Assembly (NCBI GenBank): GCA_004794655.1 | Contig: SMMW01000622.1 | Coordinates: 5,579,501 to 5,643,500, forward strand | From: Marisa cornuarietis | Taxonomy: Eukaryota; Mollusca; Gastropoda; Architaenioglossa; Ampullariidae | Direction of reading: 5' to 3' | DNA: 64,000 nucleotides | Notes under the pieces: model-generated | Seen by the model: the letters and a program-made list of their open reading frames with translations, nothing else | Databases searched by the model: none | Told to the model about the DNA's origin: nothing | Translations under genes and position numbers: made by a program | Shown here: one piece after another, positions 48,101 through 61,751 of the stretch | Numbering within the stretch: the stretch's first letter is position 1 | How the letters are laid out: the number at the start of each line of letters is the position of its first letter

Positions 48101-51100
48101 TAAAGTCTTTACTTATACACATCATCAAACTGATTGTCTGTGTGAAATGCATTCTGTACAAGAGCATATAAACATTTCAAATTATTATTAAAGGGAATGT
48201 GACAGTTCAGTCTAAAAAACAAACCTGATTGGAAAGGATTAGATATCTTATAATAATGATTTGTATAGTGCATACTGATGCTTGTAAGAAACAAGACGTG
48301 GACAACAAAGAAACAAACTCATGTAAATACAAAAATTCTGCAAAATCAATAACCACTTGAGTATATGCAAATCAAGCCACCTCATTCAACAACAAAAAAG
48401 TTGTCAGGCTTTTACCTGATATTCTGCATAGTTCTTAAGACCCAGGAGCAGGTATGGTTTGAAAGCCTCAAGATATTTTTCAAATCTGTCTCCAAGCACT
48501 GAAAGATAATTTAAAAAAAAATAATAATATAGGGTCACATCAAGACTGTAATTTCCAATTCAGTGACTCTTTTTAAGCAGGAAAGCATTCTGCAAAATAA
48601 AAATCCAATCTTCTGAACGTAATGATTGTCAAACAAGTGAAGCAGTTTAACATGTAAATTTCTAATTACTTTCTAATCCTTTATTTGAATACTGAAGTGT
48701 CCAGAAGGGAAAATTTACATTTAAAAGTACCAAGATCAGTTAACTACTTATGTACAAGGAATTAAAGAGACCTTCCACAAGAGTTGAAACTGCTAATATA
48801 GCATCCTCTTGCACACTGCCAGCTTTTCCACTGGTGTTCTGGAACATGCTTAGCAGTGCCGTCATAACCTGATCAGAAATCTTGGGGGCATCTTCAGGTG
48901 TCATCTTTCGTAACACACTCTGTAATCAAAACAATCAAAAAAGTAAATGCTAGAGGTTAGGTTGTGCAGTGACAACAGATATCTAGATTTGTGTGCCAAT
49001 GTGCCTTTATGCTATCAGATTTATAACGTGTTTACATATAAGCAGAAGAATACTGCTAACAGGAAAAGCCAAAGAAAACCAGAATAGAGACAGAAAATTT
49101 ACTGCAAGATTCTACAGCACACTATTCACTGAACATTATTCAGTCATCAAATGCTCCCTAAATACCTGTAATGTGGCACAAAGAAGCGACTGCAGATCAT
49201 TGAACTGGACACGATCATTTGTAGACTGTATGGCAGACTGTAGCACAACAGAATAGTGCACAAATAAAACCACCCAAAGCTCTGCCCTTATTCAGCTTCA
49301 TCAAAACACTAATTGTCAGTTAAATAATTGGTAAATAAATTGAGACAAATATTGTTTAAAAACTTTTTATATGTACATAGATGCACGCAGGTAAATATTA
49401 AGACCTGCCTTAATACAAAAGCAAGCAAAACATTGTGTATTAGCATTAATTAAATAAAGGTATTACATTAATTGTGCACCTGCATTATATTTTAAGATAT
49501 AATTTCAACTTTCTGCTTTGAACAAATTAAGACATTATAACAATGTTAAACATTCTCATATTGCTTATCACCATAAATGTCTCGAAACACTAATTTAATG
49601 GAGCAAATATGACTCACTTCCATTCCAAGAACTCTTTCCAGCCTTTCCATGATTATTACTGTTGTCTTTTGTACTATCACATAACAATCCTGCACATGAA
49701 GCAAAATGACAACTACAAACGTATGTTTAGAGCGTATTCCCATACGCTGCCAACTATGTAGGCAGTGCTAAGAGGCCAGGCCACAAAGCATATCAATCTC
49801 AGCATGCAGATGTTAATGCCAATAAAGTACTGTAATAAACCCATAACATACCATATAGAATTCCTTCGAATAGAAAACAAAAATAGGAGAAAAGGGATCT
49901 TAACCCTTAAAACATGCCAGCATGGGAAAGGCAATTTTCATTACTTTCATTGCAAAGTTCAAGCTTTCTCTTTTCAAAAAATATATATCAGCTTCTTGGT
50001 CTAAGTTTTACCTGAGAGCAGCAATAACAAAAACATCACTTACTGTCGTTTTCACAGTTATTAGCCATTGTATTTGTAATACTCATATGCAGTTCTACGA
50101 GGGTTAAAACTTACAACATAATCACTTAACATCCTCCCCTACCACCTTAAAAAAAAAATTTTTGGGAACTGCGTTGGTGTTCTTGTAGAAAGTAAATGCT
50201 CACAATAACGTTGTTTCGACTATAACAACCAGGGGCCAGTTGCACATCACATTTCTAATTTTAAACACTTTTAAGCCTGAAACCACAATTGTAGAATTTT
50301 TAAAACTAAAACTGCTTTATGTAAGATAAAGTTGTGTCAGTCTGACTTTCCGTCCTGTAAGCAAAATTTTTTTTTATGTTCTTGTGCAATGCATCTAAAT
50401 GGCAATGAACCAATGCTTGAAGTTAAATATTTAATTGTTTTGCACTTAATGTTTCTATATATTGTATATTTTTAAATTGCTTCCTCATGGCCTACTACAG
50501 CTCTGTTCCACTACCATCTTTCATTAAAATTTAGTACAAGAAAAAAATATATATTTCTTAAAAATCACATAAATTTAAACAAAATGTTTTTTAAAACTGT
50601 CATCAATGGTTCTTTTTGTTGTAAGTTAATACGTATAAATGTTGAAATAAACTGTACTTCATACCACCACTACTGTTTGAAATTATTGATCAAAGCGATT
50701 TAGCCTGTATTGAATGAGTTAAAAACAGACTTTATCATCAAAAGCCGTAATTTAGCATAGATCAACTTTAGCTAAAAGCCTTATTATTACAAACCTTTGG
50801 ACTATTTTTTACCAGTTCCATCAAAGCCTCATATGCAGCATTTCGAAGGTTATGTTGATTGCCATCATGCCTGAAAAATGAAAACGGATGACCATTAGAC
50901 CTCAAAGAAAATTATGCGGACAAGAGCAAACCTTAAAACCATTTTTCAACTTTTTTTGTTAACAATGCAAGAGCTGGAAAGAAACTTACCTATCTGTGGT
51001 TTCAAGCAGTCTTTGTACAATGGTTTCAAAATAACTTGACAAGCAGTAAGTATCTGGTTCTGAGTTTTCATCTGAAGTCTCTGCATTTTCATAAGCAGCT

Positions 51101-54100
51101 TCTGCCAGACTAGAGAAGGCCTGAAATCATGAAAACACTCTAAAATAAATTACTCTTAGAAAGGAATACATTAACACAAACATTATATGGTTATTTGCAC
51201 AAGGAAATCCCATTCTTCTATCTTTCACTAACTCATGCAGCCACAAAATCAACAGGCAGCTGTTGCTATCCATCAGCCACAAGCTTACCCAGCAAATGTT
51301 GCTGGCAACACGAGGCTCTGCCTCAAGGCCTTTGGTAAGGGCAAGCAGCAGTGAGTTAAGGCAGTTCTCATTGATGACGGCATCTGGAAGCATCTCACAA
51401 ACACGACCAACAGTCCAGGCAGCTGTATCTCGAACCACAACACTGCCATCACTCAACAGCTCAATCAGCATTGGCATAGCTTGCTCAACTATAGGCTTCA
51501 GTTTCTCTGGGTCAGGACCTTCCAGAATGGAGCCTACACAGTAAAACAAAAAATTCAATTCTGTAAGTAAATACAAATTAAATTCAACATTAGGCAACTG
51601 GTAGACTAAGAGAAGCAGCCTCATTTTAAAAGCACACACAGAAAAGTATTTTTCACTAACTTTTGTTTTTGAAGCAGGAGTTAACAACAATGTACATATT
51701 ACTGTTTAACACTCGTTTCCTTAAACCTGTTGTTAGTCGGTTTAGTTGTTTTGGCAAGTGTTTCTACCTAGATGTGACTTAGCAGCATGAGGGGAACGGG
51801 AGGAAACCCAGAGTACCCAGACCTCCCCTAACAGTCGGCCCAACTAACAGGTGTCACATACCGTGCGTCACGAGCTTCTTTCTGCTTTCACACTACTGGG
51901 CACCCCCTTCAATCTACCAGTGTGTGATGCTTATATACGTCAAGTTAATCAAGGGGAGGGGAATAAAAAAAGTTTTTTGCACCATAGAGAAATCAACACT
52001 AAGACCCATCACCCCTTTTAATTTCCAACCAGTTTCACTAAATTAAATACTAACCAAATGCCATGACGGCAGCATCCCTGAAACGCCAGTCAGCATGTCG
52101 AATATTATCTTTGACAAAAGGCAAAACAAATGGCACAACATCATCTTCACAGCACGTTGCCATCAGCATCAAGCAGACGCCAGCTGCTTTGCACGGGTTC
52201 CATTCATCATCATCATCGTACTCTTCCTGTAGATAGCAAAGAACTGTCATCACTTGACTTGCATTCATTATTAGAATCTATTACTTAATATATGTGCACA
52301 TTTTTTTTTAGAAACAAACTTTCCAACCCATGATGCCCACTTTAGCAGACATGCAGTGGCATTTATTTATGTAGTAGATGCAACGTGCCATTTACCTTGC
52401 CAACACCGTACGTTAAAAGATTGGTAGATTTTTACGCCGTGCCAGCAACTAAGACTATATCACAGTGAGGTACATTAACAGGATGAAAGGGTAGAAGTAC
52501 AAAAACTACCTGTTTTGTGAGGGTTCCAAGGAGGAGTGGTACTAGATACTGCAAAGCACCCTTGGCATAAAACATACTGGTTCTTTCAGGTGGTCTGCCT
52601 TGCTCTGCTGCCTGCAAATTAAACTGCTTATGTTTCAATGAAAGTCAAACTATTAAATAAGCAAGATATGACATTTCTATTAACACAATTTTACAGGTCA
52701 AAAATTCTTGACCATCCCCAAAAAGAACTGTTCCATGAAATTCCTGAAACATACCTCTGAGAGCTCTATGGCTAGATCCACCTCTTCATCACAGACTGTT
52801 GACCAAAATTCTATACCCTGAAGGGCAATTTCATCTACATCGCTCTCAATTGCTTCAATTGTAATCTGCAGACAAAAAGTTAATTTGTAATTCTTTTAAA
52901 AGCCTTACCAAAATATGCTTGCTCTTCTCCCATAAAACAAAAATTGACAGATACTATGTTAATCTCTGCCTTCTGGTTTATGTACACATTTTTTTCTGAG
53001 AACACGTACTTTGTTAATGTGTATGCCATCTGTAATTTATTCTCATCATACTAAGATTATAAGTGGATTTTTTTCAGTCCATAAAGAAGCGCCACTGCCT
53101 GGTGGTAACAATATGTGGCTTTAAACTCACCCAGGCATGTAAGAAGAAAACTAGCAGCAGTGGGTATTTGATACAGAGGTAATTCTAGGATTTTAAAAAG
53201 AGGGGCCCTCTCAATGGAAAAAAGGGGCCCTTCAAATGAAACAAGGGGTCCCTTGAAAAACTCAAGTCAATTTCTATGAGAGGACTTTATTAGGTTTTGA
53301 TGGCCGAAGCCCCCTCTCACAGCCTGCATTGTGGTATAGCATAACAGGCACTGCTTTCCAAGAACCAGCAAATTGGGAAATGAATCTCTGTAAAAATCAA
53401 ATAGCAGTTTAAACAGCTTGTGGAATCTCTCCGATATGCATTCTGCGTTACAGTTTCTTTGACCACAATCCATTCCTCTAAACATGCTGCTTTGTCAAGC
53501 AAGGTTTTACTGAATTTTCTACCCACTTGTGCTGATTTTCCAAAGAAATCTGTTAAGATATTTAATTCTGTCTCCATAGGGCAGTGGTTCTCAAAGTGTG
53601 GTCCGCACGCATATTTTAGGGTGGTCCGCGGCTGAGAGTTGTCATACGTTAGAAAAGTGATGTTTAAATTGCCAGATAGGCTTGTAGAAAACTTCAGTTA
53701 AGTTTGTGTGGGACCCCTAACCATCCGCTGGTCAAGTTACCACCGCAGCTGATAATGGCCTGAAAGGATGGTCAAGGCGGGCGGCCATGAATCCTGACCA
53801 GTGACGCGTTACACGCCTACATGAACAGGGTGGCTCTGTTGAAGATTTTTAGTATGTGCCAGCTTCCTTGAATTGGTCAAACACGAAAGGGGGCAAAGAC
53901 AACTCCGCTTCAGTAAGAAAGGCTGACCACTTTCCGAATCTGCATGCTGGCGAGAAGATGTCTTACCAAGTATTCTTTCTCAGTATTTTCAATCCGAGGG
54001 GTTATCATGAATCGCTGGCTGAAATCAGGGACCTTCACACGTCAATCCCGCGATGCTGGTGACTGTGAAAGTGCAAACAAGATATAGAAGGTAGGAAAAG

Positions 54101-57100
54101 ATGCAACCGAGGTCATTTGTGAACCAAATCAACCATTCTTCTGAGACGCTTACCAGCTGCAAAGCAGAAACAATTTGCCAGGAAGTGGAAGACACACCTG
54201 ACGAGATATTTTCATCTTCTGCTCAAGATAATAGCAACAAAGAAAGTGTAAAGCTGTGAAGAACAGTAGTGGTACACACACAAAGTGGCGTCATTCCAGC
54301 GTAGAAAACAACAAAAAACAAGTTAAAATAAAATATAGCACTGATTATTTGAGCGTGGGATTTTTTTTGGACGGGTGATAAAGATGAAGTCCCTAAACTG
54401 CAATCTGTTTTATGCTGTGAAATTGTGGGCAATGGAGCAATGAAACCCTCCAAACTGAAGCTTCATTTTGAATCCAAGCACTGCCAATTTGTTGATAAGC
54501 CTCTTCAGTTTTTCGAGAATAAATGCAAAGAGCTGCAACAAAATAAAGGAATGTTGCACCTTTTTGCTTCTGGCGATGAAAACGCTAAGGCTACAGAGTT
54601 TGGCTAGTGATGGCAAAGACCGGAGAAGACCAGACTGTAACAGAGAACTTGATCAAACCTGCTGCCAAACTAATGACAGAAATCATGCTTGGTGAAAAGG
54701 CGACAAATGCTATCAACAAAGTCTATCTTTCAAACAATACCACGAAACATGGAATAACAGCCATGGCTGACAGTGTGGAATGTCAGCTGTTATCACGACT
54801 GTGTCAGTCAGTACTTGGCGTTTCAGCTTGATAAGTCTACTGACATAGTGAACAAAGCAAACCTTTTGGCATGTGTCAGGTATGAATACTGAGGCGCTGT
54901 TCATGATGACTTTCTCTTCTGCAAGTCTGTACCGACCAATACAACTGGAGAGGACATTTTCAAGATATTGAACAATAGCATTCTGAGTAACAGCGTTGAC
55001 TGGACGCGATTTGTTGGTGTTGGCACTGATGGTGCTGCGTCAATGACGAGAAAGATTAAAGGCAGTAGCAACGCACTGTTGCATTCATCGAGAACAGCTC
55101 GCAACAACAAAAAATGCCCGTTGATCTTAAGAGAGTAATTGAGGAATCAATAAAAGTTATAAACTTTATCAAAGGGTGCCATATGAACGCGCGTATTTTT
55201 AAAGCTTTATGCGAAGAGATGGGAAGTAAACACACCAAGCTTCTTTTTCATACAGAAGTTCGTTGGTTGTCGCGTAGAAAAGTGCTCACTCGTCTGTTTG
55301 AACTGAGCGAGGAGGTTAAAATTTTTCTGCGCAACTGTGACCATAAAGCTTTCCACTTGTTGGATTGTATCCATGACTTTTCATGGCTTGTTCAGTTGGC
55401 GTACCTGGCTGACATTTTTAGCAGTCTGAATGGGCTTAACATTCTTTATTAACTTTCAAGACAAAGTAACGGCTGTGTGTATAAAACTGGGGTTGTGGTG
55501 TAATCGCCGAGAATTTGACTCATTCCAAACCCTCATTGATTTTCTTGTGACGTCACCGATATTATCACCTTAATATCTCATCAAAAACAACTGCATTCAT
55601 CGCATTAACATTTTTATTATAAAGAACGAGGTATGGAATTTTATGTCAACTTATTACTATAGCACTGTCACAAAAGGACATTTAGTTTTGTATTGTAATG
55701 AAACAAATGCGGCAATTTAAATATGAAATTCACGGTACTGAGTGATTTTAGGCCTGGGTGGTCCGCCGTATTTTTTACTAGAGTAAAGTGGTCCGCGGTC
55801 TGAAATACTTTGAGAACCACTGCCATCGGGTGTTCTGTCTTCTGCAGACAGGCATTTTCTGTTTTCTGCTGACAGGAAAAAGATGAGGGGCATGGAAAGA
55901 ACTTAAAATCCAGAGGCAACATCACCTGCATCTTTTGGGAACTTGTCATTAATGTTCTTGCACAGATTGTCGCAAAAGCAACCCTGATAGCTTCTGTGAT
56001 GTTGTATCAAGTTCCCAACACGTTATTTTTTAATGTTATATAATACCGCTGGCATAAGTTCCGAAAAGGTCATGAGGACAGAAATAAATCAGAAATTAGA
56101 ATTGAAAAGAGTGCCTGTGGTCGAAAGTCTGAATGTCTCTGCAGAGGGAGAGTGTTAGTACGAGTCCTCTGCACAGCAAGTGCACAGACGCTATACTTTG
56201 AATCCTTTTAGAATACTCTCAGAACAAGTTGATAAAGAAAAGCAAGATGTGACACGTGTACATTTCTGTAGTCGGAATTCTGGCCGGTCTAGTGAACTCT
56301 AGCAGGGTTTTTTTTTTTTTAAAAGGGGATCCGGGATAACCGAATGCACGGTTAATGGAGGTTCCACTGCATTTACATCTTGGCTCCTGACATCAAAGAC
56401 TTGTTTGCTAATGTATCGAATGATGTTAAAGCTAAATATATAACCCTGTTTGTTTTGCTATTCTTAAATCCCAAGCTCACTGGTCTCATAGGATTTTAAG
56501 ACAGGTTTTGCACCTAAATCTTTAGAATTGGTCATTACATACTGTGAAATTGAACCTCAGCCCATATGACCTACTAATCATAACCAGAGCAACTTAAAAT
56601 TACATCCTTGAAAAACTTACAGCAAACAAAGCAGGTCCCATATAGTGCTTCATGTACTGGTAAAAGAGAGACATAATTTTCACCAGACACTGTAATGCTG
56701 CTACACGCACCTGAAATAAAAAAAGTGCTTGCAACTTAAATGCAGTGGATACAGCAGGTTGAGAAAAAGTGTATACAATATTCTGTGCTATTTATCTAGT
56801 GGCCTTTTTTTTCAAATCTGAAGGGCAATTTCTGTTCAAGGAGGATTAATGTTTTTCTCATCCCCTGGTCACATTGTACACCCACCCACAGGGCTTCTGC
56901 TAACTCCAAAAATTGCGTACAGTACGCATTAAAAGTTCGGAGGACCCCTTCAAATTTGGGCAAAGAACAGGTACAAAATGGGTAAGTGTAGTGTCTGACA
57001 TTGTAGCCCAAACTATTGTTATCTGCTACAAGGTGAGAGTAACTTCCCTTGCACTCAGTTTTTTCCCTTACCGGAAAGAGTTCCCTTAACCTATTTCCAA

Positions 57101-60100
57101 GATGTCGTTGACAGCGTAGTTAAAATCATCGTTGATTTTTTTTCACATTGTAAAGGGACCCCTTAGAGTTACTCTTAGACATCTGAAGGTGTCCCTGGGA
57201 CCCCAAAGAATTTAGCTTTAGCAGAAGCCCTGCACCCACAAGGCATATGATCACCTAAAGAACAAATGATGCAACTAGGTGAACTGTAATCTTAAAAGAC
57301 AAGGGAAAATTTACCCGTGTGTCTGATGACTGGGTTGCTTCACAAACAACCTGCATGATGAAGTGCCTCTCTGTCTGCACAAAAATGTATAAACAGATAA
57401 TCATATTATTAGCCATCAGGTTATTCAGGATGACACCGTGGGGAATAAGAAGTGGAATAACTCAAGAAATGTTTCAATGATAACATTTTTAAATTCAGAT
57501 GCTTATATGCAAAATACAGAAAATGATTCCTACCCCAACCCCCATAAAAGTAAAAAGCATACCTCTTTATCAAAGTTGGGTTTTGTAAACTCTAATGAAT
57601 TCAGAAGTGCATTTGTGGCAGCAAGTCGCACATGGTTGCTGCACATAAAAAATGCCTTGATTAAATAAAATCAATTTTTAAAAGTTTCACTGCACAATCT
57701 GAAAGTCATATTTTCAAAACTTCCAAAAATTACAATTCTAGATTTCTTACCTAGGTTCCTCTTTTTTCATGCCGTGCACAATAGCTGTAAGAATTTCATT
57801 GCTCTGGGGCTGCAAAATTTCTGGTTCCTGTTGAAAAAGAAAAGTTTACACTGGTTAGGAGTACAGTTGGCAAGTAAAATAACTGTAACCCATCGCTAAG
57901 CAAATGACGATACAAAATTTTTTGAAATGAAAGTTTACACCAAATTCAACTCACAATATCCTGGCAAATATAGCCTATGGCTTCTAGTGTTGATTCCTTC
58001 ATCATCTCAGTTGAAGAGGGATTTGTGACATTTCGGAGAAGACAGGAGATGAGTTCTGGCCATAAGCCGTGTGGCAGTTCAGCACATGCAATGCATGCAA
58101 CACACTGGGCAGCAGAACTGGGCCTTAAACTTTCAGTCCCAAGACTGTCCAGCACCTAATAAGAGAAAAAAGTTGTATGTATGCAGCAAAAAACCCACTG
58201 GAAAAACAGGGAAGCCAATATCACTACTGGCTGAAAAATTAAATTGCTAACTAGTGAAATAGACACTTTACTACAGTCATAGCTGTAAGGACAATGTTGA
58301 GATGAATGTTCAATCTTTTGTCAAAATCTGTACTTTTTAAATGAGCTCCACTTATTGGACAGAGATATACTCAAAAGGTAACTAAATACAAAACCAAAAG
58401 ATTGAACAACAATCATTCTTTCCACATTTAACTTACATTTTGCTTGATGTGACTTCTAATCTCATCAGGAAATTGTAACCACCTCTGCTGGTGCAATGCT
58501 CTGATGGTAATGTCTTTGGAATAGATGGCATTTTTCAACTGCAGACCGGCTTGCATGCGTGACACAGGACTGTTGCCTCCATGATTTAAGATGTCTGACA
58601 GCTGTTTCATAAGCTCTGGCTGGAATCCAGAATGCCATCATGAATAACTATCTTGTAAATGTAAACAACAGGCAATCAATAACATCTGAAGTTAATGGTT
58701 ACATATACAAGTCACCATTAAGATCTGCTGATATATAATTTTAGCTTCTCCCAGCTTTTCTTTTGTAGCCCCACCCCACCCAATCTGGTACTCTCCCCTA
58801 TATTTCAACCCTTTATATCAGACTTAAAAAATATCTTTTGGGCCAATTTTTAGCACTGGTGAATTTCTATCTCCCTACCTCTCCATTCTGTATGTTATAT
58901 TATCTGTGTATTTTTTTTTACGTTCACTTATTGAAGAACAACATATGGTCACAGGATTTTTGGCTACTGTGCAGCAAAACAATGCAACTCTCTCCCTTTC
59001 CATATCCGCCACCTAGCTACAATTGAATCCTTCAAATCTGCACTGAAAACGCACCTCATCTTTCAGCATTACTCCTAATACAGTCCACACAATGCTAGTC
59101 CTTCTTACCCTCCCCCCCTCCCACTCATGCAACTTTTCTACCCATCTTTCTCTGCAGAATCACTACTTTCATCGCTCCTGTTACTTGGTGCCTTTTTGTA
59201 TTTTCTGTTTTCTCTTTGTTGTCAGTACTGTCGTTTATTCTTCTCGCGTTTTATCCATTTAGTCCATGTCTCTTCCTCGTTTTAAGAGCTAAGAGCACAC
59301 TCTATGAGCGTGAATATGCGCTAAAAAAATTTCCATTACTATTATTATTATTGACATGCCCCATTCTTTGTACTTAGAGCTTCCATAAGAAATAACATAA
59401 AAAGCCTAATTATCATGTCTACCTTAGCACTGTAATATTTTCTTAAATTTCATTCTAGTCAAAAAGTACTGCTGTACCTTTGATGCTAGTTTTCATGTGA
59501 TAAATGTGGTAATGAGTTACACTCTCATGTAATTGGCTCAAGTTTTTGACATCTTTTAAAATAGGAAGTTTTCATTACAAACCAACACTAGAAAAAGGTT
59601 TATCATATACTTTTTTCCCAAAACTTTTAAAATCTAAAAGTTGTTTGATAATACATGTAAACCTCATTAATGGAACTAAAAAAAAAGTGAAAAAGTATAT
59701 TTGTCTGATCAGCAACAACTAAAACCTCATTGACAAACTGAAGTGCTGTTTCTAAACATCTTTCTTTAAGACTTGTACTGCTTTTTCTATCAAAGCATAT
59801 ATTAGTATTCATCTTTTTACTGATATTTATTTAAAACAAAAGCTGCACATGTGACAGACAAGTGGGCTTTTTTAATATTTTAAAATATAAATTACTATAC
59901 ATCCGTGGAACTTGCGCTGTTCAATCACAGAATTTGTACAGTAAGTTAATTCATTTACTGAGGATCATGATGCGTTGGTAAAACTTCAATGTCTATATTG
60001 TGATCATGGCAAATACCACAAGCCAGTCTCGCTAAGAAGTTGTTAATGGTCGATTTTATAAATATTAAATTAACACGCTACTATAATGCGTGGTGGACTA

Positions 60101-60579
60101 TGACGATTGGCACATGGAAAGTAAGCAAGAAATATATGCCTAATCCGATGTTTCTGAAAAATTTTAACTGTCGAAAACGACTTTACTTTTCATCCTAAAC
60201 CAGTTTAAGATTCTTTGGTTTTTTTGGCAGCGTGTTAGTTCAAAGAAAAATAATAAAATCCGTCCTCGTGCTCGTTGGACAATCCGTTACACGCCGCCAT
60301 CTTGATTCGCATGGCATTGCCTGCAAGACAACTTACAAGATTTTGTTGTGCTGCCTGTTCCAGAAAACGCTGCGCAGTTTCAAGCTCATGGGTATCTGTA
60401 AATGAAAATGATAAAAAAGAAAAACGAATGTTTCAGCTTTTGGAGATCGCTAATTTAATAATAAGTCCGCACCGGTTTAACCGAAAGAGAAAATGGATGT
60501 CACCCGGTACATGCTGTTTCAAACTGATCCTATACTTACCCGGCGATGTTGTCTTCTCAAGTACGGTCAACAGGTCCAT
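45143..60579 (-). CDS. KPNB1: KPNB1, importin subunit beta-1, complete coding region in 23 exons
   Basis: Nuclear import receptor that carries importin-alpha/NLS cargo through pores and is released by RanGTP. Exons (high-low): 60579-60540, 60395-60337, 58619-58437, 58155-57955, 57827-57751, 57638-57563, 57374-57315, 56710-56621, 52865-52755, 52611-52510, 52226-52055, 51533-51289, 51120-50990, 50870-50795, 49689-49618, 49237-49166, 48919-48772, 48498-48416, 47985-47878, 46997-46854, 46065-45960, 45716-45602, 45372-45214. All phases agree. The sum is 876 codons plus TG; a TAG acceptor at 45144 would add A, completing TGA, and 876 is the length of human KPNB1. Start [18 protein letters not shown]-repeat blocks include [24 protein letters not shown]-like acidic [43 protein letters not shown] and [20 protein letters not shown]. 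Donors GTTGGT, GTTTGT and GTCTCT are weak. Introns host hAT, MITE and L2-like inserts. Confidence 0.95.
50232..50408 (-). mobile_element. Partial inverted copy of the 265-bp MITE
   Basis: Begins GGGGCCAGTTGCACATCA and matches the reverse complement of the copy at 21333-21598 as far as the ATGCATCTAAATGGCA block, where homology stops. It lies in a KPNB1 intron between exons 14 and 15. Confidence 0.75.
51790..51860. repeat. Possible dispersed repeat block
   Basis: Contains GGGAGGAAACCCAGAGTACC, a phrase I associate with widespread metazoan repeats, in a KPNB1 intron. ACCTGTTGTTAGTCGG upstream and CAACTAACAGGTG downstream are partly inverted. Confidence 0.25.
52430..52467 (+). repeat. SINE-like motif copy
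   Basis: TTTTTACGCCGTGCCAGCAA followed by CTAAGACTATATCAC, in the KPNB1 intron between exons 10 and 11. Confidence 0.5.
53174..56000 (-). mobile_element. Older hAT fossil, interrupted by a younger hAT
   Basis: The end CAGAGGTAATTCTAGGATTT at 53174 resembles hAT ends of the form CAGGGGCGGATCCAGGATTT. Minus-strand translation of 53267-53577 gives [14 protein letters not shown] and [16 protein letters not shown], the C-terminal dimerisation signature of hAT transposases of the ZNF862-like group. Upstream transposase-like sequence continues beyond the insert ([15 protein letters not shown] near 55930). The right end was not found, so 56000 is approximate. Confidence 0.55.
53582..55822 (+). mobile_element. 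hAT element of ZBED5/Buster type, 2241 bp, inactive
   Basis: The ends are CAGTGGTTCTCAAAGTGTGG and, at the right, CTTTGAGAACCACTG; both are followed inward by GGTCCGC blocks. Flanking octamers CCATAGGG (53574-53581) and CCATCGGG (55823-55830) agree at seven of eight bases, a typical hAT target duplication. Plus-strand pieces match ZBED5-like transposases: [15 protein letters not shown] (zinc finger end), [40 protein letters not shown] and [15 protein letters not shown]. Frames are broken and the C-terminal domain is missing. Sits in the KPNB1 intron between exons 8 and 9, inside an older hAT. Confidence 0.88.
56329..56369. mobile_element. Single pogo/Tigger-like terminal repeat
   Basis: GGATAACCGAATGC and GGTTAATGGAGGTTCCACTG form the right end of an element like the one at 1235-1452. 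No partner end was found to the left. Confidence 0.4.
58960..59352 (+). mobile_element. L2/CR1-like non-LTR 3' end
   Basis: Plus-strand frame at 58977-59077 reads [20 protein letters not shown] then [10 protein letters not shown] and a stop, the usual C-terminus of L2/CR1-class reverse transcriptases; the Trp expected before NSLP is Cys. A 3' UTR and an (ATT)n tail follow. It lies in KPNB1 intron 2, antisense to the gene. Confidence 0.75.
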
Positions 60580-61750
60580 TTTTATGCTTGTGTTCCAACC
60601 TTTCTATACAAAATTACAAACGTGACAAAAGAAAGGCTCCTGCGTTGGCCAAAACTCGAAGGTCAAGCGGCTAAACCCATGTGAGTGCGCGCAAAAATCC
60701 TCTTCCCCAAGATTCCGGGTAAGTCACCGTGCTAAACAGAAAGGTGAATAGTGATTGGCCAAAAATATGAAAATGTGCGGAGCTGCATTTGTCGACGACG
60801 ACAATTTTTTTTTTTAAAGAACCAAAAGCGAAAGTTATGTTATATTCTTCTCCCTTCAAAATCATGAAGCGAGATAAAAACTATAAAACAATGTAGGCAA
60901 AATAAATAAAAGTCACTCATTCGGTCAATAATGTTTTATGTGACATTTATGTTTGTAAATGACTGCTGACTACCCGAATTGACATTTCTATATAGGAGTT
61001 CTTGTGTACTTTAAATTTGTTGCGAAATTTAATGTATCACAATGTACTATGCGTTATTATATAGCTTAAGTTTACAGTATTACGTGTCTTTTTATTGTGT
61101 ACTGTAAAGTACGCCAGTTATTCTGTATTTTAAGGGAGGTAACAGTGTGAGATATCAATGGAGTTGGAGAGTTACCTCTCTTTAATGCATGAGCGCACAT
61201 ATTAACGAGCTTGAAATGCTAAAATTTGTAAAGCGCATACTCATACTTTTAAGGAGCATGATTTTAGCGTTAAAACAACAATAACGAGACATGAGCAACA
61301 TTCGAGCGACAGAAAAAGAAACAAATAACATATGAACTACGAAAGAAGAAACAATAGTACTAATGATGAATAAAAACAAATCCAGAAAACACAAAGTATA
61401 GTAATTTTGCATAAAGAAGACATGCAGGGAAGTAGCAGTCAGCGGAAAGGAGGGATTGGTGTGAAAAAGGACTAGGATTGTGGTAATTGGTGTTAGGAAT
61501 AATGCTTAAGGAAAAGGTACGTCTTCAGTGCGCATTTAAAGGATTCAGTAGTGGGTAGGCGGCGGAAATTGAAAGTGAGAAAATTCTATTATTTTGCTGC
61601 ACAGTAACTAAAACTCCTGTGGCCATATGATGTTTTGGTGACAGGAAGGGTAAGGAGACGGTCGTCAGATGATGAGCGGAGTTGTCTAGCTGGGACGTAA
61701 GGGAAGAGAAGTTCAGAGAAATAATCAGAAATAATCACACTAATCTTCAG
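60580..61750. other. Region upstream of KPNB1
   Basis: No exon recognised. A short plus-strand frame over 60493-60684 is the shadow of KPNB1 exon 1. Sequence near 61219 (TTTGTAAAGCGCATACTCAT) resembles the start of the non-LTR tails at 30070 and 31187. Confidence 0.4.
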
Positions 61751-61751
61751 C

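Noticed and set aside
60493..60684. Plus-strand ORF beginning [10 protein letters not shown]
   Set aside because: It overlaps KPNB1 exon 1 and its donor in antisense, and no homology is apparent.
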